From NCBI RefSeq assembly GCF_019977315.1, contig NZ_AP024652.1:2852001-2916000 (forward strand): 64,000 bases of DNA, written 5' to 3'. Of this stretch, positions 1-7,590 are shown one piece after another. Position 1 is the first letter of the stretch. Every line of letters starts with the position of its first letter. The position numbers and the translations under genes are program-made. The notes below the pieces were generated by a model. The model saw only the letters and a list, made by a program, of their open reading frames with translations, ran no database searches and was not told the DNA's origin. The DNA is from Arthrobacter sp. StoSoilB22. Lineage in GTDB: Bacteria; Actinomycetota; Actinomycetes; Actinomycetales; Micrococcaceae.

Positions 1-1285
1 GCACGTAGAACACGGGGTTCTCGTTGCTGTGCTTCTTCAACAGTTCGGGATCCAACGTCAGGGGCGAGTCAGCCGGGAAACGAGCGAGCGAGTAGCGGAC
101 AGCGTCCTTCCCGAGCCATGAGATGAGGTCCTTGAGCTCGATGATGTTACCGGCGCGCTTGGACAGTTTGGCACCATTCACGGACACAAGCTGGCCGATG
201 AGGACCTCGATGTTCACCTCGGGATCATCGCCCGCGCAGGCTGCAATCGCCTTCAGACGGTTGATGTAACCGTGGTGGTCCGCGCCGAGAAGGTAAATCT
301 TCTCCGTAAACCCGCGGTCCTTCTTGGAGAGGTAGTACGCGGCGTCCGCTGCAAAGTAGGTGGGTTCGCCGTTGGCACGGATCATCACGCGGTCTTTGTC
401 GTCGCCGAAATCGGTGGTGCGCAACCATACGGCCCCGCCGTCGTCGAATACGTGGCCCTGTTCGCGAAGCCGGGCGACGGCAGATTCGATCGCACCGGCG
501 TCGTGCAGTTCCTTCTCCGAGAAGAAGACGTCGAACGCAACACCGAATTCAGCCAGCGTGGCCTTAATGTCAGCCATCTGGGCCTCGTAGGCTGCGGCGC
601 GGATGACGGGCAGTGCCGCCTCGTCCGTCAGTTCGCGGATGCCTGGGTGGGCTTTCAGTACTTCGTCGCCCAGTTCGCGGATGTACTCGCCGGGGTAGCC
701 ACCCTCCGGTACGCCACGGCCATGAAGGCGGGAAAGGACCGAGTTCGCGAACACGTTCATCTGCGAACCGGCGTCGTTGATGTAGTACTCGGCGGTGACG
801 TCGGCACCGGAGGCGCGCAGGACGCGGGCAATGGCGTCGCCAAGAGCCGCCCAGCGCGTGTGTCCGATGTGGAGCGGGCCGGTGGGATTCGCAGAAACGA
901 ACTCCATATTGACCACCCTGCCGGCGAGCGCCTTGTTGGTGCCGTAGCTGGCCCCGGCTTCAACAATGGCCTTGGCGAGTGCACCGGCTGTGGCAGCGTC
1001 TACGGTGATGTTCAGGAAGCCCGGACCGGCAATCTCCACTCCCGTAACACCGGGAATGCCCTGCAAATGGTTGCTGAGGACTGCTGCGAATTCACGGGGG
1101 TTCATACCGGCCTGCTTGGAGAGTTGCAGGGCGATGTTGGTGGCCCAGTCTCCGTGCTCCCGGTTCTTGGGTCGCTCCACTCGCACGGCGTCGGGCACGG
1201 CAGATTCCGTCAAGGCGATTTCGCCGGTAGCGACGGCGTCCTTAAGGCAGGCGGATATGGCAGCAGAGAGTTCTTCGGGAGTCAC
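1..1285 (-). CDS. argS: Arginyl-tRNA synthetase, N-terminal 428 codons (3' end outside window)
   Basis: Class I aminoacyl-tRNA synthetase that charges tRNA-Arg in the cytoplasm. The minus-strand reading frame is open from a GTG at 1285 to the left edge. It has an Add-1-type N-terminal domain, then a HIGH signature (GPLHIGHTRWAALGDAI) around residue 130. A KLSKRAGN motif near position 160 replaces the KMSKS loop, which is usual for many ArgRS. The frame continues into the anticodon-binding side but the last part of the gene lies outside the window (family length is about 550 residues). GTG is chosen as start because the protein then begins at the typical N-terminus (VTPEELSAAI). The plus-strand frame over the same bases is a shadow. 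Confidence 0.96.
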   Translation of the reverse strand, partial: MTPEELSAAISACLKDAVATGEIALTESAVPDAVRVERPKNREHGDWATNIALQLSKQAGMNPREFAAVLSNHLQGIPGVTGVEIAGPGFLNITVDAATAGALAKAIVEAGASYGTNKALAGRVVNMEFVSANPTGPLHIGHTRWAALGDAIARVLRASGADVTAEYYINDAGSQMNVFANSVLSRLHGRGVPEGGYPGEYIRELGDEVLKAHPGIRELTDEAALPVIRAAAYEAQMADIKATLAEFGVAFDVFFSEKELHDAGAIESAVARLREQGHVFDDGGAVWLRTTDFGDDKDRVMIRANGEPTYFAADAAYYLSKKDRGFTEKIYLLGADHHGYINRLKAIAACAGDDPEVNIEVLIGQLVSVNGAKLSKRAGNIIELKDLISWLGKDAVRYSLARFPADSPLTLDPELLKKHSNENPVFYV

Positions 1286-1518
1286 GCTTCTAGCCTACCG
1301 GGGGCCCGCAGAGTCACGGAATTGAGGCTGCCGTATGTGGATAGTGGGACAAAGCCCGTTCACAGGAATGGCTATCTGGCAGCACAGGGTGAACCATTAC
1401 GCTGAATCCGACGTTGTGAACACGTAGGAGGTGGCCTTGTTGGCCATCACCGTAGTAGAAGCACCTCTGACGAAAATGACCATTGACGAATTCTTGTCCA
1501 GTTGAAACGAGCAGACCC

Positions 1519-2013
1519 ATGACTACGCCACTCCGCAAGAGCCTCTACGTTGGTTTCGCCGGCCTCTCCATCATCGGAACGGCCGCGGCATGCGCCCCCA
1601 CAACCGAAGCCCCCACCAGCAGTACACCGGCCACACAGGATGGCGGTCAGGCCGCGACAGGCAGCCCAACACCTGCAGGTACGTCGTCATCAACGGCTGT
1701 AGCCTCCACCGGGGGATCCACCTATAAGGACGGAACCTACACCTCCGACGGCACGTACACCTCGCCCAATGGTCAGGAAAAGGTGGGTGTTGAACTGACG
1801 CTTGCCTCGGATAAGGTTTCTGCGGTCAACATCACGGTCCACCCGTCCAACCCGAATACCAAGAAGTTCCAAGGCGAATTTGCCAGCGGAATCGCCGCGC
1901 AGATCGTGGGCAAGGACATCGACGACCTCAATGTCTCCAAGGTCGCTGGCTCTTCTCTGACGTCCGGCGGCTTCAACGAGGCCGTGGAACAGATCAAGTC
2001 CCAGGCCAAGTAG
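1519..2013 (+). CDS. FMN-binding domain lipoprotein (extracytosolic electron carrier)
   Basis: A 164-residue exported protein. An N-terminal hydrophobic segment ends in AAAC, a weak lipobox, followed by a Ser/Thr/Pro-rich linker to about residue 70. The C-terminal half (from YKDGTYTS) is an FMN_bind domain. In this family ApbE attaches FMN covalently to a Thr in an SGAT-like motif near the C-terminus; here the aligned stretch reads AGSSLTSGGF, so the acceptor would be Ser. It is the first gene of a trio with apbE (5 bases downstream) and an RnfD/ferredoxin-reductase fusion, and probably passes electrons outside the membrane. The start at 1519 is preferred over an in-frame start at 1483 because the signal sequence then begins MTTPLRKS. 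The cognate electron acceptor is unknown. Confidence 0.88.
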   Translation: MTTPLRKSLYVGFAGLSIIGTAAACAPTTEAPTSSTPATQDGGQAATGSPTPAGTSSSTAVASTGGSTYKDGTYTSDGTYTSPNGQEKVGVELTLASDKVSAVNITVHPSNPNTKKFQGEFASGIAAQIVGKDIDDLNVSKVAGSSLTSGGFNEAVEQIKSQAK

Positions 2014-2018
2014 GGGCC

Positions 2019-2891
2019 ATGCCGCACCCTGGCTGGAGCACTTTCCGCTTCGAAGGGATCGGTACGCAGTGGGAAATCTCGACGCCGGACCGTTTGGCAC
2101 CCGCGATCCGCAGCGAACTGCTGGAGATTGTTGCGGAGTACGACAAGGCGTGGTCCCGGTTCAGGCCGGATTCATTGGTGTCCATCCTGTCCCATGGCCC
2201 GGGCATCATCACGCTGCCGGATCATGCAGTAGCCCTCCAGAAGCTCTATTCCGTGCTGTACCGCCTCAGCGATGGTGCCATGACGCCACTTATCGGGAGC
2301 AGCTTGGAGCGACTGGGTTACGACGCCGGTTATGCGCTTGTTCCGTCAGGACTCCCCCTCGCTCCGCCGCGGTGGGAAGACGTCCTCGATTGGACAGGCA
2401 CGGACCTGGCCGCGAAAGAACCGGTGGTTTTGGACGTCGGAGCAGCCGGGAAGGGCCAGCTCGTTGACCTGCTGGGCGCAGCCCTGCGAGCACAGGGACA
2501 GAGCGATTTCCTGGTGGATGGAAGCGGCGACATGCTGCACTCCGGTGACCATCCGGTCACCGTTGCTTTGGAACATCCCTATAACCCCCGGCAGGCCATA
2601 GGAACGGTGGAGCTGCACAATTCCGCGCTGTGCGCCTCCGCCTCCAACCGGCGCACGTGGGGTGACGGTCTCCACCATGTCCTGGATGGAAGTACGGGCG
2701 AGCCCATACACACCACTGTGGCTACATGGACCATGGCTGAAAGCGCCCTGGTTGCGGACGGACTTGCTACGGCATTGTTCATGCTTGAACCGCCTCGGCT
2801 GGAGGTCGAATTTGATTTCTCATGGCTTTCGGTGTCATCGAATGGTGCTGCCGCGTTTTCGCACGGTTTTGAGGGGAGACTGTTCACATGA
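2019..2891 (+). CDS. apbE: FAD:protein FMN transferase (ApbE family)
   Basis: A 290-residue ApbE-type flavin transferase, which transfers FMN from FAD to Ser/Thr of partner flavoproteins in a Mg-dependent reaction. Recognisable parts are the N-terminal GTQWEI strand, the DGAMTPLIG-like segment around residue 85, the VVLDVGAAGKGQLVD motif around residue 145 (family DLGGIAKGYAVD), the DGSGDM motif around 165 and a SALVADGLATALF C-terminal motif. No convincing signal peptide is visible, so the side of the membrane on which it acts is unclear from sequence. It starts 5 bases after the FMN-binding lipoprotein and its stop overlaps the next start by ATGA, so the three genes are probably co-translated and the lipoprotein is its likely substrate. 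Confidence 0.93.
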   Translation: MPHPGWSTFRFEGIGTQWEISTPDRLAPAIRSELLEIVAEYDKAWSRFRPDSLVSILSHGPGIITLPDHAVALQKLYSVLYRLSDGAMTPLIGSSLERLGYDAGYALVPSGLPLAPPRWEDVLDWTGTDLAAKEPVVLDVGAAGKGQLVDLLGAALRAQGQSDFLVDGSGDMLHSGDHPVTVALEHPYNPRQAIGTVELHNSALCASASNRRTWGDGLHHVLDGSTGEPIHTTVATWTMAESALVADGLATALFMLEPPRLEVEFDFSWLSVSSNGAAAFSHGFEGRLFT

Positions 2892-4390
2892 TTGCCGCTA
2901 AGTCGCGCCTGGACACCTGGTTGGGCCACTTCACCATGTACCGCCTGATTCTCTGGGTGCTGGGCGTACTGGTTGTTTACAGCATGGTCCTGAACATCCT
3001 GGGATGGTTGACCTTCGGGCTTCCGGAGATGGCGGTACACCTTGTGCTTTGCCTGGGTGTGACCTACGCGTCCAGCCGGCTGCTTGCCTTGCTCTTCGGG
3101 GTCAAACCGCACACGGAGTCCTCGCTGATCACCGGGCTGCTGCTGTACTTCCTGTTTTGGCCCGCTTTTGGGGTGATGGACATGGCGGGGGTTGCTTTGG
3201 CTTGCGTGCTGGCCAGCGTCTCCAAGTATGCCCTGGCGTTCCGTGGCCGGCACATCTTCAACCCGGCCGCGGTGGGTGCGTTCATCACGGGTCTGACCGG
3301 GCTGAACATCGCCACATGGTGGGCCGCGACGCCGGCCATGCTCTGGCTCCTGGTACCCGGGGTCCTGCTTGTCCTGTACCGCACACGAAAATTGCTCATG
3401 GCCACCGTTTTCCTGGTGGCTGCCACAAGCATCATCACGGTGGAACTGCTCGGCCGCAATATGACGTTGGGCCAGGCCCTGTGGCAGTCCCTGGCGCAAC
3501 GGCCCTTGCTGTTTTTTGTGGGCTTCATGCTCTCGGAGCCCCTCACCCTGCCTCCCCGTCGTTGGCAGCAGCTGGCGTTGGCCGCCGTCGTGGGTGTTGT
3601 TTTTGCGGTGCCTTATAACTTTGGTTTCATTGCCAACTCCCCGGAACTGGCACTGTTGGTGGGCAACCTCATGGCGTTCTTCCTGGGACAACGAGGTGGC
3701 ATCCAACTGACGTTCAAAGGTTCGCGCCCCCTCACCCCGGCAAGTACTGAATTCAGGTTCGAGGCGCACAGGCCGGTGCGCTTTGCCGCAGGGCAGTTCA
3801 TGGAGCTCAACCTCCCGCATGCAGGCTCTGATGGTAAGGGGCGTCGTCGCGTCTTCAGCATCACCAGCCCGCCCGGCGCCACCGAAATAACGTTTGGCGT
3901 GGGCACGGCGGAGCCCCTTTCTACGGCGAAGAAGGCACTGTTTGCGCTTCGGCCCGGGGACCGTATCTCCGCAACGGCCGTGGGTGGGGACTTTGTTCTG
4001 CCGAACGACGCCGGGAAGCCGGTGTTGCTCATCGCTGCGGGAATCGGCATTACCCCTTTCCTGTCGCAGCTGGCGGCCAAGGACGCCGCGCGCGACACCG
4101 TGGTGCTGTATCTCGCGAAGGGGCGCCATGAGCTGGCCAGCGTGGAACAACTGGAAGCATCGGGCGCCAAGGTAATAGCCCGGCTTGCGGACGGGTCCAC
4201 TCCCCCGGAGTTCATGGTCGACGCCGGCGCCTCCAGGATCGACGCCCCGCGCCTTAAGGAGCTGGTTCCGGACATTGGGGAACGGGAAGTGTTTGTATCC
4301 GGGTCTCCGGCGAGCGTGGATTCCCTGCGCGCTGCGGCACGTGGTGCAGGAGCCCGGCGGGTCCACGTGGACTCGTTCGCAGGCTACTGA
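2888..4390 (+). CDS. RnfD/NqrB-like membrane protein fused to a ferredoxin-NADP reductase domain
   Basis: A 500-residue fusion. Residues 1 to about 270 are strongly hydrophobic with roughly eight to ten membrane segments and resemble the RnfD/NqrB family (FNPAAVGAFITGL). Residues from about 275 to the end form a cytosolic-type FNR module: FAD-binding RRVFSITS, NAD(P)-binding GIGITPFLS, and the terminal VFVSGSP segment with an aromatic C-terminal residue, as in plant-type reductases. The design suggests NAD(P)H oxidation at the FNR part, electron transfer through the membrane part, and delivery to the FMN-binding lipoprotein encoded upstream. The SGAT-type flavinylation motif of RnfD was not found in the membrane half. 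It is the last gene of the trio; a long antisense frame over it is a shadow. Confidence 0.87.
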   Translation: MIAAKSRLDTWLGHFTMYRLILWVLGVLVVYSMVLNILGWLTFGLPEMAVHLVLCLGVTYASSRLLALLFGVKPHTESSLITGLLLYFLFWPAFGVMDMAGVALACVLASVSKYALAFRGRHIFNPAAVGAFITGLTGLNIATWWAATPAMLWLLVPGVLLVLYRTRKLLMATVFLVAATSIITVELLGRNMTLGQALWQSLAQRPLLFFVGFMLSEPLTLPPRRWQQLALAAVVGVVFAVPYNFGFIANSPELALLVGNLMAFFLGQRGGIQLTFKGSRPLTPASTEFRFEAHRPVRFAAGQFMELNLPHAGSDGKGRRRVFSITSPPGATEITFGVGTAEPLSTAKKALFALRPGDRISATAVGGDFVLPNDAGKPVLLIAAGIGITPFLSQLAAKDAARDTVVLYLAKGRHELASVEQLEASGAKVIARLADGSTPPEFMVDAGASRIDAPRLKELVPDIGEREVFVSGSPASVDSLRAAARGAGARRVHVDSFAGY

Positions 4391-4498
4391 TGGGCAAGGT
4401 TCCGGCCGGGCTCGCCGGCTTGGCGCCGGGTTTTCATTTGCGGCTCAGTGGCTGCTAAGCTCTAGGACGTCCCACCGGCAACGGAGGGAACCCTGGAT

Positions 4499-4571
4499 GC
4501 CCTCGTAGCTCAGGGGATAGAGCGTCTGCCTCCGGAGCAGAAGGCCGTAGGTTCGAATCCTATCGAGGGCA
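4499..4571 (+). tRNA. tRNA-Arg (anticodon CCG)
   Basis: A 73-base cloverleaf. The acceptor stem GCCCTCG pairs with CGAGGGC, the D arm is GCTC...GAGC, the anticodon stem TCTGC/GCAGA encloses loop CTCCGGA with anticodon CCG (reads CGG), and the T arm contains GGTTCGAATCC. The discriminator base is A and CCA is not encoded. It is followed 6 bases later by a strong hairpin terminator, so it is probably a single-gene transcript. The 4391-4498 gap upstream shows no gene. Confidence 0.97.
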
Positions 4572-4577
4572 CAACGA

Positions 4578-4610
4578 ATACCCCGCCAGCAAAGCTGGCG
4601 GGGTATTTTC
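4578..4610 (+). terminator. Rho-independent terminator after tRNA-Arg
   Basis: A perfect 13-bp stem (4578-4590 with 4594-4606), an AAA loop and a TTT tail, directly after the tRNA. The remaining bases up to 4725 hold no gene that can be supported. Confidence 0.92.
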
Positions 4611-4725
4611 GTGTGCCGGATACTCACTATCAGTTCGGGGCTTGCCGGTCCTGTGCCGCAATAATGTCTGCCCCTACTCCTAGGCTGAATTCAGTTGGTC
4701 ATACCGATAGCCAAAGGGGTTAGCC

Positions 4726-5769
4726 ATGATGTGCTCCATCGTCCCTCCGTACATGCTTCGCAAGTTAGCCGCCCAGAACGAGCCACGGCTGCGCGCCGTG
4801 GCCAGGGCAGCAAAAGAGTCCCTGCTTCACATCAAAGACTTGCAGGCCATCCGCACAGCCCCCATCCCCGCCGCTCCCCCCAGCGCACGCCAAGCCAAGC
4901 CCGGCCCTGCCAAACGGACCATTTACGATGCTGAGTCTTTGGAAACTTTGCCCGGACGCGTAGTCCGGAAGGAAGGTGCGGCACCTGTCGGGGACGTGGC
5001 AGCCGACGAGGCCTACGACGGCCTGGGGAGCACGCATCGCTTGTATGGCGAGATTTTCGGCAGGGACTCCATTGATGATGCCGGGCTGGCCCTGGACGCC
5101 ACCGTCCATTACGGGAAGCTCTATGACAACGCCTTCTGGGATGGCTCCCAAATGGTGTTTGGCGACGGCGATGGGCAGATCTTTCAGCGCTTCACCAAGT
5201 CCCTTAGCGTCATCGGCCACGAACTCGCGCACGGAGTTACCCAATACACGGCCAATCTGGCCTACCGGAATCAGGCTGGCGCACTCAACGAGTCCATGTC
5301 TGATGTCTTCGGCGTCCTCGTGGAGCAATACCTGAAGAAGGAGTCGGTAGAGCAGGCTAGTTGGCTCATCGGGGAGGGCCTCTTCACGGACCAGGTTCAA
5401 GGCGATGCCCTGCGTTCCCTGAAAGCACCGGGCACTGCTTACAACGACGACGTTCTCGGCAAGGATCCCCAGCCGGACTCCATGGATACATACGTACGGA
5501 CCAGTGCTGACAATGGCGGAGTCCATATCAACTCCGGCATCCCCAACAAGGCTTTCTATGTGGTGGCCTCTGAAATTGGTGGCAATGCGTGGGAAGCGCC
5601 GGGCCAGATCTGGTACGGCACGCTGACCAGCGGAAGCCTTCCAGCGACGTGCACGTTCGGAAAGTTTGCCAAGACCACTGTGGCCACGGCAGAGGAACTC
5701 TTCGGCTCCGGTTCAGCGGAGCATGACGCCGTCCTGAAGGCGTGGGAGACTGTGAAGGTCAAGGTTTAG
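4726..5769 (+). CDS. Protealysin-like M4 family zinc metalloprotease
   Basis: A 347-residue thermolysin-family protease. The N-terminus carries MCSIVPPYML, matching the PPxxL signature of protealysin-type short propeptides, and there is no secretion signal, as in protealysin. The zinc site is HELAH (H165, E166, H169) with the third ligand E189 in ALNESMSD, and the transition-state His is H267 in GGVHINSG. It is shorter than secreted thermolysins because the long FTP/PepSY propeptide is absent. An AAGGGG ribosome site sits 6 bases before the first of two adjacent ATGs. An emfourin-type inhibitor gene follows 82 bases downstream on the same strand, so activity is probably controlled by the partner. 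The physiological substrate is unknown. Confidence 0.95.
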   Translation: MMCSIVPPYMLRKLAAQNEPRLRAVARAAKESLLHIKDLQAIRTAPIPAAPPSARQAKPGPAKRTIYDAESLETLPGRVVRKEGAAPVGDVAADEAYDGLGSTHRLYGEIFGRDSIDDAGLALDATVHYGKLYDNAFWDGSQMVFGDGDGQIFQRFTKSLSVIGHELAHGVTQYTANLAYRNQAGALNESMSDVFGVLVEQYLKKESVEQASWLIGEGLFTDQVQGDALRSLKAPGTAYNDDVLGKDPQPDSMDTYVRTSADNGGVHINSGIPNKAFYVVASEIGGNAWEAPGQIWYGTLTSGSLPATCTFGKFAKTTVATAEELFGSGSAEHDAVLKAWETVKVKV

Positions 5770-5851
5770 TCAGGTGGCGGGACCGGATGTCTTTCCTTCG
5801 GTCCCTGCCGGTCGGCTAACTAAGGATCAACCGAACGAGAAGCAGCCGGTC

Positions 5852-6154
5852 ATGAAGATCACCGTCCAACGCAGTGGGGGAATCGCAGCGCTGACCCGCA
5901 TCTGGAGCGTGGACGCAGTCTCCCCTGATGACAAGAATCGATGGGTCCCGATCGTGGAGGCTTGCCCATGGGATGAGGCCAAAAGCCAGGCGCAAGCGGC
6001 CAACGAGCCGGACCGCTTCATGTACTCCATCAGGGCAGGCCAACGCCGTGCCACCCTCCCGGAACGTGCTGTTACCGGCCCTTGGCAGGAATTGGTCGAA
6101 TGCGCCAAGGCTGAAGGATCAGAGTCACGGGGTCGTTTAGGTAGCCGTCGTTAA
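5852..6154 (+). CDS. Emfourin-like proteinaceous inhibitor of M4 protease
   Basis: A 100-residue protein beginning MKITVQRSGGIAALTRIW, the conserved start of emfourins, which are slow-binding inhibitors encoded beside protealysins. The start at 5852 is chosen over an in-frame upstream start (5774) because this N-terminus is the family start. The C-terminal tail (after about residue 85) is basic and looks unconserved. It is predicted to bind the neighbouring M4 enzyme in the same compartment and keep it inactive. The 6155-6217 gap to the convergent next gene contains a short GC-rich hairpin (near 6164-6180) that could end transcription, but it has no T-run. Confidence 0.87.
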   Translation: MKITVQRSGGIAALTRIWSVDAVSPDDKNRWVPIVEACPWDEAKSQAQAANEPDRFMYSIRAGQRRATLPERAVTGPWQELVECAKAEGSESRGRLGSRR

Positions 6155-6217
6155 AGCCGCTGCCCCCGCTGGAGCGGGCGTCCACCCGGCAAAGCTGCGA
6201 ACATCTGCCCAGCTGAC

Positions 6218-7186
6218 TCAGATGGCTTCTGCCAACTGCCCACGGAATGCACGACGATAACTTTGCGGACTTGTGTCCAGCACCTTTGTGAAGTGGTGGC
6301 GGAGCAGCACTGAATGTCCGAACCCTGCTTCCCTGGCGATTTCGTCGATGTTCAATTCAGTGGTTTCCAACAGTTCCTGCGCACGCAGCACGCGTTGCGA
6401 GTTCAGCCACGCTGCCGGGGTCGCTCCGGTTTCCGCCCGGAAACGGCGGGCGAACGTCCTGGGAGACATGTGGAGTCGGGCCGCCAGTTCGTTCACACTG
6501 TGCTCTTGGTCGAGGTGTTCAACCATCCAGCGAAGCAGCTCCTCCATGGGCGCGGAACCGCAACGGGGCATGGGCCTGTCGATGAACTGGGCCTGGCCGC
6601 CGTCGCGGTGTGGCGGTACCACCATGTCGCGTGCAATTGCGGCGGCCACATTGGCTCCCAGCTCCTCGCGGACAAGATGGAGGCAGGCGTCGATTCCGGC
6701 GGCCGTCCCGGCGCTGGTGATGATGGTCCCGTCCTGCACATAGAGGACATTCTCATCCACGATCGCAGACGGGTACCGGCTGGCCAGATCCTGAGAATAA
6801 TGCCAGTGAGTGGTGCACCGGCGCCCGTCCAACAAACCGGCACGGGCAAGCGCGTAGGCGCCCGAACAAATGGACATCACCCACGCGCCCCTGGCATGTG
6901 CTGCCCGCAACGCCTCCATGACGGACTCGGGGACGTCCTGGTCCCGGCCAAACGGCGCCATGATGACGAGGTCTGCATCGGCCGCTGCTTCGAGGCCGAG
7001 GTTCACATGAAGGGACAGGCCGGACTTCATACGGACGTCACCCGGTTCCGGTGTCACCACCCGGAAATCGAAGGCCGGCACCCCGGCCCCACGGTCAGAT
7101 CGGTCGATGCCGAAGACCTCGAAGGCCGTACCGAATTCGAAGACCGAGAAGTTGGGTACCACCATCACAGCCACTGATTTCAACAT
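6218..7186 (-). CDS. GlxA/FtrA-type transcriptional regulator (DJ-1/PfpI + AraC)
   Basis: A 322-residue regulator with two parts. Residues 1 to about 190 are a DJ-1/PfpI-like glutaminase-type domain (MLKSVAVMVV start, CSGAYALA nucleophile-elbow-like motif). Residues from about 220 carry two AraC-type helix-turn-helix motifs (VNELAARLHMSPRTFARRFRAETG, then IDEIAREAGFGHSVLLRHHF). The first domain is a ligand-sensing relic in this family rather than a proven protease. It is transcribed divergently from a 56-aa membrane peptide across an 81-bp gap, so that peptide or the operon around it is the obvious candidate target. Confidence 0.93.
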   Translation of the reverse strand: MLKSVAVMVVPNFSVFEFGTAFEVFGIDRSDRGAGVPAFDFRVVTPEPGDVRMKSGLSLHVNLGLEAAADADLVIMAPFGRDQDVPESVMEALRAAHARGAWVMSICSGAYALARAGLLDGRRCTTHWHYSQDLASRYPSAIVDENVLYVQDGTIITSAGTAAGIDACLHLVREELGANVAAAIARDMVVPPHRDGGQAQFIDRPMPRCGSAPMEELLRWMVEHLDQEHSVNELAARLHMSPRTFARRFRAETGATPAAWLNSQRVLRAQELLETTELNIDEIAREAGFGHSVLLRHHFTKVLDTSPQSYRRAFRGQLAEAI

Positions 7187-7267
7187 ATCTCCAGTGTGGC
7201 AGAAATTTATCTATTTGGGGCATTTCTGCCACTGTTTCTTGTCCATCCTCAGGAGCAGGCTTGAGGC

Positions 7268-7438
7268 ATGGAAATCTTCGGAATCATCCTCTTCATCGTC
7301 CTCATCACCGCCGTAGCAGCTACCGTTTCAGCCCTGCTAAAGGATGGACTCGGGCACAACCCGCCCATCAACTCAAAGGAACCCTGGAGCGCCTTCGACT
7401 CTCCGAGCAGCCCGTACTGGAACCCCCGCATCTACTAG
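7268..7438 (+). CDS. 56-aa single-membrane-span small protein
   Basis: This ORF is below the usual 60-codon cut-off. It starts at ATG 7268, with AGGAG 12 bases upstream and TGAGG closer, and ends TAG at 7436. The first 22 residues form one hydrophobic helix (EIFGIILFIVLITAVAATV), followed by a charged and Pro/Ser/Tyr-rich tail ending NPRIY. It has no recognised family. It faces the divergent GlxA-type regulator across 81 bp. The codon choice is GC-rich at third positions like its neighbours, which supports coding. The topology is presumably N-out or N-in with a short cytoplasmic tail; this is inference. Confidence 0.6.
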   Translation: MEIFGIILFIVLITAVAATVSALLKDGLGHNPPINSKEPWSAFDSPSSPYWNPRIY

Positions 7439-7482
7439 GGGCATGCCAAGCGACTGCAAGGTCCACCAAAGCCACTCAAACC

Positions 7483-7533
7483 GACGCCCGTCCGTCCACG
7501 GAATTCTGCAGGATTCTTCGATCGACGGGCGTC
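7483..7533. repeat. 10-bp inverted repeat in gap before WYL regulator
   Basis: GACGCCCGTC (7483-7492) and its exact complement GACGGGCGTC (7524-7533) are separated by 31 bases. The pair lies between the small membrane protein stop and the WYL regulator start (7591). It could be an operator or a long-looped terminator; no T-run follows. Confidence 0.4.
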
Positions 7534-7590
7534 CCTACGCGGTCCCAATCCCACCAAGGTTTTACGCGGACATGAGCTAGATTCACTTGC

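Noticed and set aside
272..1405. 377-codon plus-strand open frame over argS
   Set aside because: Antisense shadow; the minus strand gives an ArgRS with HIGH and KLSKR motifs.
3280..3340. SGAT-type flavinylation site in the RnfD-like membrane half
   Set aside because: The region reads AVGAFITGLTG and no SGAT-like motif is present in the first 270 residues.
2579..4366. 595-codon minus-strand open frame over the RnfD-FNR gene
   Set aside because: Low-complexity Arg/Gln-rich translation, no family sign, and it is fully antisense to a well-supported gene.
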